Shown piece by piece: positions 8,736 to 17,543 of a DNA stretch of 64,000 nucleotides (position 1 is the stretch's first letter; each line of letters begins with the position of its first letter). Origin of the DNA: an uncultured Clostridia bacterium (lineage in GTDB: Bacteria; Bacillota; Clostridia; UBA1381); assembly GCA_934476675.1 (NCBI GenBank), contig CAKSOE010000007.1:58922-122921 (forward strand). Reading direction: 5' to 3'. The translations under genes and the position numbers were made by a program. The notes under the pieces were generated by a model. The model was given only the letters and a program-made list of their open reading frames with translations, did not search any database and was not told the origin of the DNA.

Positions 8736-8772
8736 ACAAACACCTCCGTTAAATATCCCTTTAATGCCAAAC

Positions 8773-8799
8773 GGGGGTGCTGCTCAATGCAACACCCCC
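8773..8799 (-). terminator. Hairpin between ptsH and uvrC, probable ptsH terminator
   Basis: Read on the minus strand, GGGGGTGTTGC and GCAGCACCCCC form an 11-bp GC-rich stem (one G-U pair) with a 5-base loop, 20 bp after the ptsH stop. The following bases (GTTTGGC) are only weakly T-rich, so termination may be partial and some transcripts may continue into uvrC, for which I saw no separate clear promoter. Confidence 0.65.
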
Positions 8800-8819
8800 A
8801 TCTTCATCTTTGACGTTAC

Positions 8820-9083
8820 TTATTCAGAAAAATTCGATTCAATTAATTCAATCAAGGTTTTTACTGCTTCTTCTTCGTCGTTTCCGTCGGCGATAATTGA
8901 GATTTTTGTGCCCTTAACAATTCCCAGAGACAGAACGCCCAGCAAGCTTTTTGCGTTTACGCGTCTCTCGTCCTTTTCCACCCAAACGCTCGACTTAAAT
9001 TCATTAGCCCTCTGAATAAAAAATGTTGCCGGTCTGGCGTGAAGACCTACTGAATTTTTAACTGTTACCTCGTTTGAAACCAT
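8820..9083 (-). CDS. ptsH: HPr phosphocarrier protein
   Basis: An 87-residue HPr. The phosphorylatable His15 lies in GLHARPA (residues 13-19), and the regulatory serine lies at position 46 in NAKSLLGVLSLG (residues 43-54). With His15 present it can act in sugar phosphotransfer. Ser46 allows HPr kinase control and CcpA co-repression in Firmicutes. Enzyme I is not adjacent; ptsH is a single-gene unit here, with its own promoter and a downstream hairpin. The nearby carbohydrate locus uses an ABC importer, so HPr would affect it only through catabolite control. Confidence 0.95.
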   Translation of the reverse strand: MVSNEVTVKNSVGLHARPATFFIQRANEFKSSVWVEKDERRVNAKSLLGVLSLGIVKGTKISIIADGNDEEEAVKTLIELIESNFSE

Positions 9084-9160
9084 TATAGTGCCCCCTCGTA
9101 TTCCTCTTAATTAATTCTCATAATATCCATATTTCAAAACGCAATCACTGTAATAATATA

Positions 9161-9189
9161 AGAATACTCGAAAATTCACAAAACGTCAA
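9161..9189 (-). promoter_or_regulatory. Probable ptsH promoter
   Basis: On the minus strand TTGACG (9184-9189) is followed after 17 bases by TATTCT (9161-9166), about 78 bp upstream of the ptsH ATG. The -35 matches 5/6 and the -10 matches 4/6 of the housekeeping consensus. Confidence 0.5.
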
Positions 9190-9230
9190 TATATTTTTAA
9201 AAAAATTCATATTTTTTAGTAAACTTAGCC

Positions 9231-10319
9231 TTATAACGACTTATTTTCGGCGTTATTTTCAGCTATTTCTACAACCTCATGTTTACTTCCGGCATTGAGC
9301 AATTCTCTGACCTGACGTTCAATATCCGCACAGAATTCTTTATTTTCAACCATATATTTCCTTACATTGTCACGACCCTGACCGATTTTCTCTCCGTTAT
9401 AGCTGAACCATGCGCCGGATTTTTTAATAATTCCGCTGTCAACCGCAACGTCGAGAATATTTCCCTCCTTGGAAATTCCCTGTCCGTAGAGAATGTCAAA
9501 CTCAGCCTCCTTAAACGGCGGCGCAACCTTATTCTTTACAATTTTAACCTTGGTTTTGTTGCCTATGATTTCGGTACCGTTTTTAATTGCCTCCTGGCGT
9601 CTTACGTCAAGACGTACCGATGAGAAGAATTTAAGCGCACGTCCGCCCGGAGTGGTTTCTGGATTTCCGTATACAACGCCGACTTTTTCACGGAGCTGGT
9701 TTATGAAAATAACCACTGTTCCCGACTTTGATATAATACCTGTAAGCTTTCTCAGCGCCTGCGACATAAGTCTTGCCAAAAGACCTACGTGTGCATCGCC
9801 CATTTCGCCTTCGATTTCGGCTTTCGGAACAAGCGCCGCAACCGAGTCGATTACTATAACGTCAAGCGCACCGCTGCGCACGAGAGCCTCACATATATCA
9901 AGAGCCTGCTCACCGGTATCCGGCTGTGCAACGATAAGATTGTCTATATCTACGCCGAGTTTTTCCGCATAAACAGGGTCAAGAGCGTGTTCCGCATCGA
10001 TAAATGCCGCTTCGCCGCCTCTTTTCTGTGCTTCCGCAACAACGTGCAGCGCAACGGTTGTTTTACCCGAGGATTCGGGGCCGTAAATTTCGATAATTCT
10101 GCCGCGCGGCAAACCGCCCACTCCCAAAGCCGCATCAAGCGTCAGCGAACCTGTCGGGATTGCATCGACAGACGATACGCGTGTATCACCCAGCTTCATA
10201 ATACTTCCCGTTCCGTATTCTTTTTCTATCGCATCAAAAACCGATTTCAGCGCTTTCTGCTTTTCTTCATCGGTTTTCATCTCCACCGGCGGTTTTGATG
10301 TTTTGTCATTCTTTGCCAT
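9231..10319 (-). CDS. recA: Recombinase RecA
   Basis: A 362-residue RecA, the ATP-dependent strand-exchange protein and co-protease for LexA. Walker A is GPESSGKT at residues 80-87. The INQLREKVGVVYGNPETTPGG region (about 215-235) and the acidic/Asn-rich C-terminal tail are typical. The length is slightly above the usual 345-355 because of an N-terminal extension of about 20 residues rich in Lys and Glu. It has its own promoter with a LexA box. There is no clear terminator between pncC and recA, so read-through from the upstream operon is possible. Confidence 0.98.
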   Translation of the reverse strand: MAKNDKTSKPPVEMKTDEEKQKALKSVFDAIEKEYGTGSIMKLGDTRVSSVDAIPTGSLTLDAALGVGGLPRGRIIEIYGPESSGKTTVALHVVAEAQKRGGEAAFIDAEHALDPVYAEKLGVDIDNLIVAQPDTGEQALDICEALVRSGALDVIVIDSVAALVPKAEIEGEMGDAHVGLLARLMSQALRKLTGIISKSGTVVIFINQLREKVGVVYGNPETTPGGRALKFFSSVRLDVRRQEAIKNGTEIIGNKTKVKIVKNKVAPPFKEAEFDILYGQGISKEGNILDVAVDSGIIKKSGAWFSYNGEKIGQGRDNVRKYMVENKEFCADIERQVRELLNAGSKHEVVEIAENNAENKSL

Positions 10320-10357
10320 GTATTTACATTCCTTTCAGAGTTGTTTTTTATTTTTGA

Positions 10358-10371
10358 CGAACATTTGTTCA
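10358..10371. promoter_or_regulatory. LexA (SOS) box of recA
   Basis: CGAACATTTGTTCA matches the Gram-positive DinR/LexA box core GAAC-N4-GTTC. It lies just downstream of the recA -10 element, over the expected transcription start, which is a repressing position. recA induction by DNA damage is therefore likely. lexA itself is not in the window. Confidence 0.85.
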
Positions 10372-10379
10372 TGTGATTT

Positions 10380-10408
10380 ATTATACTATAACCTTACGCA
10401 AAATGCAA
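10380..10408 (-). promoter_or_regulatory. recA: recA promoter
   Basis: On the minus strand TTGCAT (10403-10408), a 17-base spacer, then TATAAT (10380-10385). The -10 is perfect and the -35 matches 4/6. It lies about 60 bp upstream of the recA start and is overlapped on its downstream side by the SOS box. Confidence 0.75.
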
Positions 10409-10436
10409 GAGTTTTTTCAAATTTTTTAATATTTTT

Positions 10437-10913
10437 TTAAAGCTCTGAAATCATACCGGCCGCAATACGCATTGCAGCATCGCATGATTGCCGTCTTACG
10501 TCCTCTCTGCCGCCCGAAAAGCAGTTTCCCTCTACAATTACTTTTCCCTTGACGCACACGCCTATATACACCGTTCCGACGGGTTTTTCGGCAGTGCCGC
10601 CGCCCGGGCCGGCGATACCCGTTATTCCTATTCCGACCTCCGCTCCGGTATGCGCACAGATACCCGTGCACATTTCATGCGCAGTATTGCGGCTCACTGC
10701 GCCGAATTTGTCAAGCGTTTCCTTTTTTACGCCCAGTTCACGCATTTTTGCCGCATTGGAATATGTCACGATTGTTTCTTCAAACACGTCCGACGCTCCG
10801 GCAACCTGCGTTATTAGCATTGAAAGCATTCCGCCGGTACAGCTTTCCGCTGTGGAAATTTTCAGTTTTTTTGCTTTTAAAATATTTATCAGTTTTTCGT
10901 TCAGATTTTCCAT
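10437..10913 (-). CDS. pncC: Nicotinamide-nucleotide amidohydrolase (CinA C-terminal domain)
   Basis: A 158-residue stand-alone CinA_C domain protein. The family deamidates NMN to nicotinic acid mononucleotide for NAD recycling. The key segments are STAESCTGGML (about residues 19-29), GASDVFEETIVTYSN, and GITGIAGPGGGTAEKPVGTVYIG (about 115-137). The N-terminal molybdopterin-binding-like domain found in full-length CinA is absent, as in many bacteria. It is the last gene of the long yicC-to-pncC operon and lies 14 bp after thiI. cinA-recA adjacency is common in Firmicutes. Confidence 0.93.
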   Translation of the reverse strand: MENLNEKLINILKAKKLKISTAESCTGGMLSMLITQVAGASDVFEETIVTYSNAAKMRELGVKKETLDKFGAVSRNTAHEMCTGICAHTGAEVGIGITGIAGPGGGTAEKPVGTVYIGVCVKGKVIVEGNCFSGGREDVRRQSCDAAMRIAAGMISEL

Positions 10914-10927
10914 TTTGCTCCCCCGTT

Positions 10928-12109
10928 TCAGCCTTTCGGGAAAATTTCCGTCATTTCAACGCCGTCCAGTGCAGCATTGATAAGTCCGTCAACGTCAAGC
11001 ACACTTTCGCTTTTTTCGATATTTTCACGCTTCGGATTTACCGTCGGGTGCTTAGGCGTAAACACGGTACAGCAATCCTCATACGGCAGTATCGAGGTTT
11101 CAAATGTGCCTATCTCCCTCGCTCTGTCCATAATTTCAATCTTATCCATGCCGATAAGCGGCTGCAAAACCGGCATATCCACAACAGCATTGGTAACGTC
11201 AAGCGCGGCAAGCGTCTGGCTCGCCACCTGACCGACGCTTTCACCTGTTATGAGCGCCTTTGACTTGTTTTTGCGCGCAATTTTTTCCGCAATGCGCATC
11301 ATAAACCGCCGCATCACAAGCGTCATATGTTCTTCGGGACAATTGTCGCGTATTTGCAGCTGAATTTCCGTAAACGGTACAATATATAAATTGATTTTTG
11401 ACGTATACTGCGCAAGAATTGACGCAAGCTCCATGACCTTTTCCTTTGCCCTTTCGCTTGTGTACGGAAATGAGAAAAAGTTTACCGCGTCAATCTCAAC
11501 TCCGCGCTTGGAAATCATATGTCCGGCAACGGGGCTGTCAATTCCTCCCGACAAAAGCAGCGTTGCCTTTGAGCCTGTGCCTATCGGCATTCCGCCCTGC
11601 CCCTTGACTTTGTTTTCCGCACAGTATACATATGCCGCCGTTTCGCGTATTTCCACCTTTACAGTAGCGTCGGGATTATGCACGTCCACTATGATATTCG
11701 GAAATTCATCGTCAAGATAACCCCCGACCTCCATACATATCTGCGGTGAATTTAACGGAAAATTCTTGTCCGAACGCTTTGCCTCCACTTTAAAGCGCAC
11801 GCCGTCCGCAAGCGATGGCTTTAAGTATTCCTTTGCTATTGTTTTTATCTGTCCGATGTCTTTCGGGCATACTGCGGCACGCGTTATGGATACAATTCCG
11901 AAAATTTTTGACATACGCCCTATCATAATGTCGATTTTGTCCTGATCCTCCACGTCAACATATACGGTTGCCTGTGAAATTCTTACGTGCGCTTTTGCAA
12001 CGTTTTTTGTGGCATTGTTTATATTGTTAATCAGTATGCTTTCAAATCTCGGACGGTTGCCGCCCTTTAATATTATTTCACCGTATTTTGCAAGTATTAT
12101 TTCTTTCAT
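10928..12109 (-). CDS. thiI: tRNA sulfurtransferase ThiI (4-thiouridine synthase, no rhodanese domain)
   Basis: A 393-residue ThiI that adenylates U8 of tRNA and inserts sulfur to make 4-thiouridine. It may also support thiamine thiazole synthesis. It contains an N-terminal ferredoxin-like/THUMP region (about residues 1-165), the PP-loop LLLSGGIDSPVAGHM near residue 180, and the LITGESVGQVASQTL block. There is no C-terminal rhodanese domain, as in the short Bacillus-type ThiI that works with a dedicated cysteine desulfurase. I chose the ATG at 12109 because it has an AGAGGGGGA ribosome binding site and gives the family-typical start MKEIILAKYGE. A longer frame from 12142 is less likely. Confidence 0.95.
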   Translation of the reverse strand: MKEIILAKYGEIILKGGNRPRFESILINNINNATKNVAKAHVRISQATVYVDVEDQDKIDIMIGRMSKIFGIVSITRAAVCPKDIGQIKTIAKEYLKPSLADGVRFKVEAKRSDKNFPLNSPQICMEVGGYLDDEFPNIIVDVHNPDATVKVEIRETAAYVYCAENKVKGQGGMPIGTGSKATLLLSGGIDSPVAGHMISKRGVEIDAVNFFSFPYTSERAKEKVMELASILAQYTSKINLYIVPFTEIQLQIRDNCPEEHMTLVMRRFMMRIAEKIARKNKSKALITGESVGQVASQTLAALDVTNAVVDMPVLQPLIGMDKIEIMDRAREIGTFETSILPYEDCCTVFTPKHPTVNPKRENIEKSESVLDVDGLINAALDGVEMTEIFPKG

Positions 12110-12153
12110 TATAAAATCCCCCTCTGCCGCCAAAGACGGCATAATCCTTATGC

Positions 12154-13284
12154 TTACCGTACATATCTGCGGATTGTCTCTACTTCTTTCCCGATTGCCG
12201 ATGCGGCAAATTCTATTTCCTCCTCCGTCAGCGCATTGTCAAAGCTTATGCGCACGGTTGTACCTATTTTGCTTTTTTCAATCCCCATTGCGTCAAGTAC
12301 ATGGCTCGGCTGCGGTCTGTGACTTGAACACGCCGAACCCGTCGAAACATACACTTCGTGTGCTTCAAGAGCATGAAGAAGAATTTCCGCCTTGATTTTA
12401 TCAAACGAAACGCTTAAAACACTTCCCGAATTAAATTCCTCCGAACCGTTTACCGTCACTCCGTCAATGTTCTTTAAAAGCAGCTCTTTCATCCGCGAAC
12501 GCAGTCTTAAAAGCTTTGAATTGTCACACGTACATTCCTGTGCCGCCGCGCCGAATGATGCAATTCCGCCGACATTCTCCGTTCCCGGGCGAACGCTTTT
12601 CTGCTGCTCGCCGCCCACAATAAGCGGACGGAACTTCGTATCGTTCACATAAAGCGCACCCGTACCCTTAAAGCCGTGTATTTTATGTGCACTTATACTG
12701 ATTAAATCCGCACCCCATTTAAGCGGCTTAACGCCGATTTTTCCGAACGACTGCACACAATCGCAGTGCAGCACGGCATTGGGTGATTTTCTGCGCATTT
12801 CTTCCTTTATTTTCTCAATCGGCTGTATAACGCCCGTTTCATTGTTTACGTGCATTATGCTCACAAGCGTCGTTTCGCTGTCAAGTGCGCCGAAAAGCTC
12901 GTCTGTATTTATTCTTCCGTCAATATCCGCTCCCACGTATGTAACGTCAAAGCCGTCCTTTTCAAGTCTTTTAAACGATTCCAAAACCGACGGATGCTCA
13001 ATTTTGCTCGTAATCACGTGATTTCCGAGTTTTCTTCTGCCGTATGCCTCGCCGAAAACCGCCGCATTATTTGCCTCCGTACCGCCGGAGGTGAAATAAA
13101 TATTCTTTGCGTCAACACTTAGCATTGACGCAATAATATCTCTGCTTTTATTTATGATTTTTTCGCTTTCAATTCCGAGCTTATAAAGCGATGACGGATT
13201 ACCGAAACATTCCGCCGCTTTAATCATTGCCTTAACCGCACTTTCGGAAGGCTTTGTTGTAGCCGCATTGTCAAGATATATCAA
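12154..13284 (-). CDS. Cysteine desulfurase (NifS/IscS family), probable ThiI partner
   Basis: A 376-residue PLP enzyme that removes sulfur from cysteine as a protein persulfide. Visible features are the N-terminal IYLDNAATTKP, the HVITSKIEHPSVL segment, the PLP-lysine motif SISAHKIHGFKGTGALYV, and the active-site cysteine in STGSACSSH near residue 318. The start is a TTG at 13284, with AGGAG seven to eight bases upstream inside the end of thiN. The position directly before thiI matches the Bacillus NifZ-ThiI pair, so the main acceptor is probably ThiI. No iscU or suf genes are nearby. Confidence 0.95.
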   Translation of the reverse strand: MIYLDNAATTKPSESAVKAMIKAAECFGNPSSLYKLGIESEKIINKSRDIIASMLSVDAKNIYFTSGGTEANNAAVFGEAYGRRKLGNHVITSKIEHPSVLESFKRLEKDGFDVTYVGADIDGRINTDELFGALDSETTLVSIMHVNNETGVIQPIEKIKEEMRRKSPNAVLHCDCVQSFGKIGVKPLKWGADLISISAHKIHGFKGTGALYVNDTKFRPLIVGGEQQKSVRPGTENVGGIASFGAAAQECTCDNSKLLRLRSRMKELLLKNIDGVTVNGSEEFNSGSVLSVSFDKIKAEILLHALEAHEVYVSTGSACSSHRPQPSHVLDAMGIEKSKIGTTVRISFDNALTEEEIEFAASAIGKEVETIRRYVR

Positions 13285-13294
13285 TTACTTACTC

Positions 13295-13903
13295 CTATTC
13301 TCCGTTATTTATTATAACAAGACCTTTTCCGCTTTTTACCGTAATTTCGCACAAATCCTCTTTTATAACATTGCTGTTGCCGCGGCTTTCGCCGAAAATC
13401 AAATCCTCGTTATCAAGCGGATAATCCGTTCCTTTTTCAACCACGCCGATCAGATTTCCGAAAACAGGAATTACGGACATTGTTTTTCCTTTTTTTCCCT
13501 TAATGCACAATTTATCCGTAAGCGGATAAATTTCGTTTTTATCATCTATAATACGGCTGTTTTTATGCTTAAAAAGCAGCAGCATATTACTCAGCGTATG
13601 GTCAATGCGCATTCCTGTCATTCCGAACATAACAAGCTCGTCAAAGCCATGAGAGCAGACATATTCCACACAGATTTCACCGTCGGTAAAATCCTTTCTG
13701 GACGGATATACGCATTTTTCTATATCCTCTTTCGGGATTGACGAGGAATCAAAGTCGCCGATAATAATATCCGGTCGTATTTCCGCATTTTTTGCGTGCC
13801 TGTAACCGCCGTCGGCACATATTATAAAACACTCCGTACGCACTTCGTTTTTCAGGGCGGTATAATCGTTTATTTCACCGTTTCCTATAATAATTGCTTT
13901 CAT
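13295..13903 (-). CDS. thiN: Thiamine pyrophosphokinase
   Basis: A 202-residue enzyme that transfers pyrophosphate from ATP to thiamine. Family motifs are ICADGGYRHA near residue 30, PDIIIGDFDSS near residue 46, the KDFTDGEICVEY segment near residue 70, and MTGMRIDHTLSNM near residue 97. Position after rpe and rsgA is the usual Firmicute order. The start ATG overlaps the rpe stop by four bases. Confidence 0.94.
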   Translation of the reverse strand: MKAIIIGNGEINDYTALKNEVRTECFIICADGGYRHAKNAEIRPDIIIGDFDSSSIPKEDIEKCVYPSRKDFTDGEICVEYVCSHGFDELVMFGMTGMRIDHTLSNMLLLFKHKNSRIIDDKNEIYPLTDKLCIKGKKGKTMSVIPVFGNLIGVVEKGTDYPLDNEDLIFGESRGNSNVIKEDLCEITVKSGKGLVIINNGE

Positions 13904-14538
13904 CTTAAAATCTTCTTTACCGAGCCTGCAATATCGTCGTTAAAAACCGCTGTTCCGGCAACAATTACATTTGCACCGGCATTAAGCGCTTCATCTATAT
14001 TTTTGAGATTTACTCCGCCGTCCACCTGAATATTGAAGTCATCGCCGAGTTTTTCTCTTAAATATCTTATTTTGCCGTTCACCTCGGGAATATATTTCTG
14101 ACCGCCGTATCCAGGGTAAACGCTCATAACAAGCGCCATATCCACCTTATCGAGATATGCGTCTATCTCCGAAACGGGCGTATCTGGCGATACGGCAATA
14201 CCCGCCTTTTTTCCGCGCTTATGAATCATGTCTATACATTTATCCGCGTCCTTTGTCGCTTCGATATGAAAACAAACCCCGTCCGCACCGGCATCAATGA
14301 ATTTATCTATGTATTTTTCCGGCTCAACTATCATTAGGTGCACGTCAAAATATATGTCCGTATATTTTCTCAATGAGCTTATAACCGGTATTCCGAAGCT
14401 TATATTGGGAACAAATCTGCCGTCCATTACGTCAAGGTGCATCCACTGTGCGCCCGCTTTTTCAGCCTCCTTTACCTGCTCTGCAAGTTTTCCGAAATCC
14501 GCCGCAAGCACGGACGGCGACAATATCATTTCAGCCAT
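13900..14538 (-). CDS. rpe: Ribulose-phosphate 3-epimerase
   Basis: A 212-residue TIM-barrel enzyme of the pentose phosphate pathway that interconverts ribulose 5-phosphate and xylulose 5-phosphate. Motifs are LSPSVLAADF at the start, HLDVMDGRFVPNISFG, SVYPGYGGQKY and QVDGGVNLKN. I place the start at the ATG at 14538: GGGAAAGGAA lies about 8 bases upstream, and the gene then begins 5 bp after the rsgA stop. The ATG at 14559 lies inside rsgA and lacks a ribosome binding site. Confidence 0.95.
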   Translation of the reverse strand: MAEMILSPSVLAADFGKLAEQVKEAEKAGAQWMHLDVMDGRFVPNISFGIPVISSLRKYTDIYFDVHLMIVEPEKYIDKFIDAGADGVCFHIEATKDADKCIDMIHKRGKKAGIAVSPDTPVSEIDAYLDKVDMALVMSVYPGYGGQKYIPEVNGKIRYLREKLGDDFNIQVDGGVNLKNIDEALNAGANVIVAGTAVFNDDIAGSVKKILR

Positions 14539-14543
14539 CTGTA

Positions 14544-15410
14544 TTATTTCCTTTCCCATTCCTTAATTTTTTCAAGCTGTGTATATAATTCCTTATAGCT
14601 TTCGTATCTTGACGGACTCATTTCGCCGTTTTCAAGCATTTCCTTGACAGCGCAGTCCGGCTCGTTTATATGCGAACAGCCTCTGAAACGGCACATACCG
14701 TATTTATCTTTCATTTCCGGAAAATATTCCTGCAAATTCCTTGCATCAATGCCGCTTACTTCAAGCGAAGAAAATCCCGGAGTATCAAGCACAAATCCGC
14801 CGCCGACCGTTTCAAACAGCTCCACGTGACGCGTGGTGTGTTTTCCGCGCTGTATTTTTTCGGAAACACTGCCCGTTTCAAGCTCGCTTCCGGTAACAAG
14901 GCGCAGTATGCTTGACTTTCCCACACCGGAAAGTCCGGCAAATGCCGATACCCTGCCGTTTATTGCAGCTTTAAGCTCGTCTATGCCGCTTGCCTTTTCC
15001 GCACAGACTTTAAGCGTCGCATATCCTGATTTTTTGTATATTTCCTCTATTTCCGTGCCGTCCGAAAGATCGGTTTTATTTATGCACACAATCGGCTCTA
15101 TTCCGTTAATATGCGCATTGACAAGCATTTTGTCTATCAAAAGCATATTCGGGTCGGGAGACGCCGCAGCGGCCACCAGAACCAGAATATCTATATTTGC
15201 AACGCTCGGACGTATCAGACGGTTTCGTCGGGGAAAAATTTTTGTCAGTGCGCCCTTACCGTTTTTCACTTCAATTTCCACATCATCGCCTATAACCGGA
15301 ATGATGTGCTCGTTTCTGAATACGCCGCGCGCCTTACATTCGTACACATTATTATCAGCGGCCTTTACATAGTAAAAGCCGCCGATTCCCTTTGTTATTA
15401 TTCCTTTCAT
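14544..15410 (-). CDS. rsgA: Ribosome biogenesis GTPase RsgA
   Basis: A 288-residue circularly permuted GTPase that acts in late 30S subunit maturation. Order of elements: an OB-fold N-terminal domain (about 1-70), the G4 motif NKTD near residue 115, the P-loop GLSGVGKSS near residue 170, the G3 motif DTPG near residue 215, and a zinc-binding C-terminal CRFRGCSHINEPDC with three Cys and one His. The start at 15410 has GGGGGA upstream. The reading frame also allows a TTG one codon earlier. The position after the PrkC-type kinase gene is conserved in Firmicutes. Confidence 0.96.
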   Translation of the reverse strand: MKGIITKGIGGFYYVKAADNNVYECKARGVFRNEHIIPVIGDDVEIEVKNGKGALTKIFPRRNRLIRPSVANIDILVLVAAAASPDPNMLLIDKMLVNAHINGIEPIVCINKTDLSDGTEIEEIYKKSGYATLKVCAEKASGIDELKAAINGRVSAFAGLSGVGKSSILRLVTGSELETGSVSEKIQRGKHTTRHVELFETVGGGFVLDTPGFSSLEVSGIDARNLQEYFPEMKDKYGMCRFRGCSHINEPDCAVKEMLENGEMSPSRYESYKELYTQLEKIKEWERK

Positions 15411-15422
15411 CAAATCCCCCGG

Positions 15423-17543
15423 TTAAAAATTCATTGTTTTTTCAAGCACCTTTACACCGTCTATATACGCCTGCACCGCAACAGTACCCGTTCCCGGAAT
15501 ATCCACCGAAACGGCCCCCTCGCTTTTATCGTGCATGGCATTATGCACAGTGCGTCCGTTTGCAACTATTTCCACATTCACTTTCTGATTTGCAGCATCG
15601 GGGATTTTTACTGTGAACACCTGTGACGAACCTGCCGCATTTCCGTTATTTGCGGTATTGCTGCCGGTGTTGTCGTTTTCAACGTCCTTTGCCGGAGCTG
15701 CGGTCGGCTGCGGCTCGGCGGTCGGAGCCTCCTCGGGATTCTCCTCCGCTTGATTTTTATCCGATACTGTCTCGGTGCTGCTTGTATTTCCGCTTGAAAT
15801 TACAATCGTGACAAAGCTTTCTGCCGCAACGGATTTACCCGCCGCCGGACTTTGCGAAATAATCGTACCCTCGGGCGAATTTGACGGCTTTCTTGTAACC
15901 GTTCCCATGTTAAGTCCGCTCTGACGCAGCTTTTCGTTTGCAATTTCCCGGCTGTCGCCGACAACATTCGGAACCACTATCTTTGAATTTTCGGGTACTG
16001 CCGTAGCTTGCGCCGCACTTTTGCCCTTGCTTATAAACAGCGAAACTATATCCGATTTATTAAGCTTTGTTCCCGGTTCGGGCAGCTGACGTATAATCTG
16101 ATTTACCGGTACCGTATCGGAGCTTTCCTCAACAAATACATAGGTAAGTCCCTTATCCATAATTTCAGAAATAGCATCGTCAAATCCCTTGCCGATTACA
16201 TTCGGAACCTCTATATTACCGCCCGATGAACCTATCGAAACGATGATTTTTACCGTTTCGCTCTTTTTAATCATGGTTTTTGCCTGCGGTGTTTGAGAAA
16301 TAATTTTTCCGTCCTCCACTGTATCGGAAAGAGAATACTCTATTTCATCGTCTATTGTAACGCCTGCCTCCTGCGCTTTCAGGTTTGCTTCTTCTATTGT
16401 CATGTTATAAAAATCGGGGACACGCTTTTCATTGCTCATATTCATTATAAAATATGCGCCTGCCGATATCAGAACGAGCGCCGCCACCGTCACAACTGCG
16501 AGCAGTGTTGCAAGCCTGTCCTCTTTCTTTTCTTCCTTGGTTTTCGGTTTCTTTTTCTTCTTTTCTTTTTTCTTCTTTTTTGATTTTTTCGTATCTTCTT
16601 CGGGAGTTATATTGAAATCTTCTTCATCTTCCTCCGGTTCGTAAGCCGGTTCTTCCTCAACGGCTTCGTCAAATTCCTCCGGCTCGTCCTTTTCGCGGCT
16701 TGGTAAAACCTCCTCCGCCAGAACGGCATGAAGATCGTTCAACATTTCGTTGACATTCTGATACCTTTTCGACTGCTCCTTGGCAATCGCTTTCATCGTT
16801 ATATATGCAAGATCTATCGGAATATCCATATTTATACATCTTACGTTTACAGCCTCTTTTTCAAGGTGCATCAGCGCTACGGAAACAGCGTTTTCGCCGT
16901 CAAAAGGCACTCTTCCCGTAAGCATTTCGTACAGCACGATTCCCAGAGAATATATATCCGACCGTGCATCGGTAAAACCGCCGCGCGCCTGTTCGGGCGA
17001 TATATAATGCACCGAACCCAGTGCAGTAGAGCCTACTATTGTCGTTTCAGCTGCGACTGCCCTTGCAATTCCGAAATCCGTAACCTTTAAGGTTTTATCC
17101 TTGGTCATTATAATATTCTGCGGCTTTATGTCGCGGTGTATGATATTTTTTGAATGTGCCTCGCCCAGCCCCTGGCATATCTGTATAGCATAGTCACACG
17201 CCTCCTGCCACGGCAGCGCACCCTTTTCCTTTATGTATTCTTTAAGGGTAATGCCGTCCACAAGCTCCATAACCATATAGCTTACGCCGTTGTCCTCGCC
17301 GACATCGTAAACTGACACTATATTATTATGCACAAGACTTGCCGACGACTGCGCCTCCTTGATGAAGTTCGTAACAACCGACTGTTCATCCTCAAGCGAA
17401 TCCCTCAGAATTTTTATTGCGACAAATCTGTTTAAAAGAGTGTCCTTTGCTTTATACACCGTAGCCATGCCGCCGGCGCCGATTTTTTCTATAACGTCAT
17501 ACCTGTCGTTTAACGTATTCCCAATCAAGTTATCACTGTTCAT
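15423..17543 (-). CDS. prkC: PASTA-domain Ser/Thr protein kinase (PrkC/Stk1 type)
   Basis: A 706-residue membrane kinase that senses muropeptides or lipid II and controls growth and envelope processes. The cytoplasmic kinase domain (about residues 10-270) has IGAGGMATVY, the catalytic HRDIKPQN and DFG. It is followed by an acidic linker and then a lysine-rich linker, one transmembrane helix near residue 350, three PASTA repeats (about 375-575), a low-complexity Ala/Pro/Glu/Thr linker and a C-terminal beta-rich domain of about 75 residues. I chose the ATG at 17543 because AGGAG lies 7 bases upstream. It overlaps the end of the phosphatase gene by 11 bp. It is paired with a PP2C phosphatase as usual. 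Confidence 0.96.
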   Translation of the reverse strand: MNSDNLIGNTLNDRYDVIEKIGAGGMATVYKAKDTLLNRFVAIKILRDSLEDEQSVVTNFIKEAQSSASLVHNNIVSVYDVGEDNGVSYMVMELVDGITLKEYIKEKGALPWQEACDYAIQICQGLGEAHSKNIIHRDIKPQNIIMTKDKTLKVTDFGIARAVAAETTIVGSTALGSVHYISPEQARGGFTDARSDIYSLGIVLYEMLTGRVPFDGENAVSVALMHLEKEAVNVRCINMDIPIDLAYITMKAIAKEQSKRYQNVNEMLNDLHAVLAEEVLPSREKDEPEEFDEAVEEEPAYEPEEDEEDFNITPEEDTKKSKKKKKEKKKKKPKTKEEKKEDRLATLLAVVTVAALVLISAGAYFIMNMSNEKRVPDFYNMTIEEANLKAQEAGVTIDDEIEYSLSDTVEDGKIISQTPQAKTMIKKSETVKIIVSIGSSGGNIEVPNVIGKGFDDAISEIMDKGLTYVFVEESSDTVPVNQIIRQLPEPGTKLNKSDIVSLFISKGKSAAQATAVPENSKIVVPNVVGDSREIANEKLRQSGLNMGTVTRKPSNSPEGTIISQSPAAGKSVAAESFVTIVISSGNTSSTETVSDKNQAEENPEEAPTAEPQPTAAPAKDVENDNTGSNTANNGNAAGSSQVFTVKIPDAANQKVNVEIVANGRTVHNAMHDKSEGAVSVDIPGTGTVAVQAYIDGVKVLEKTMNF

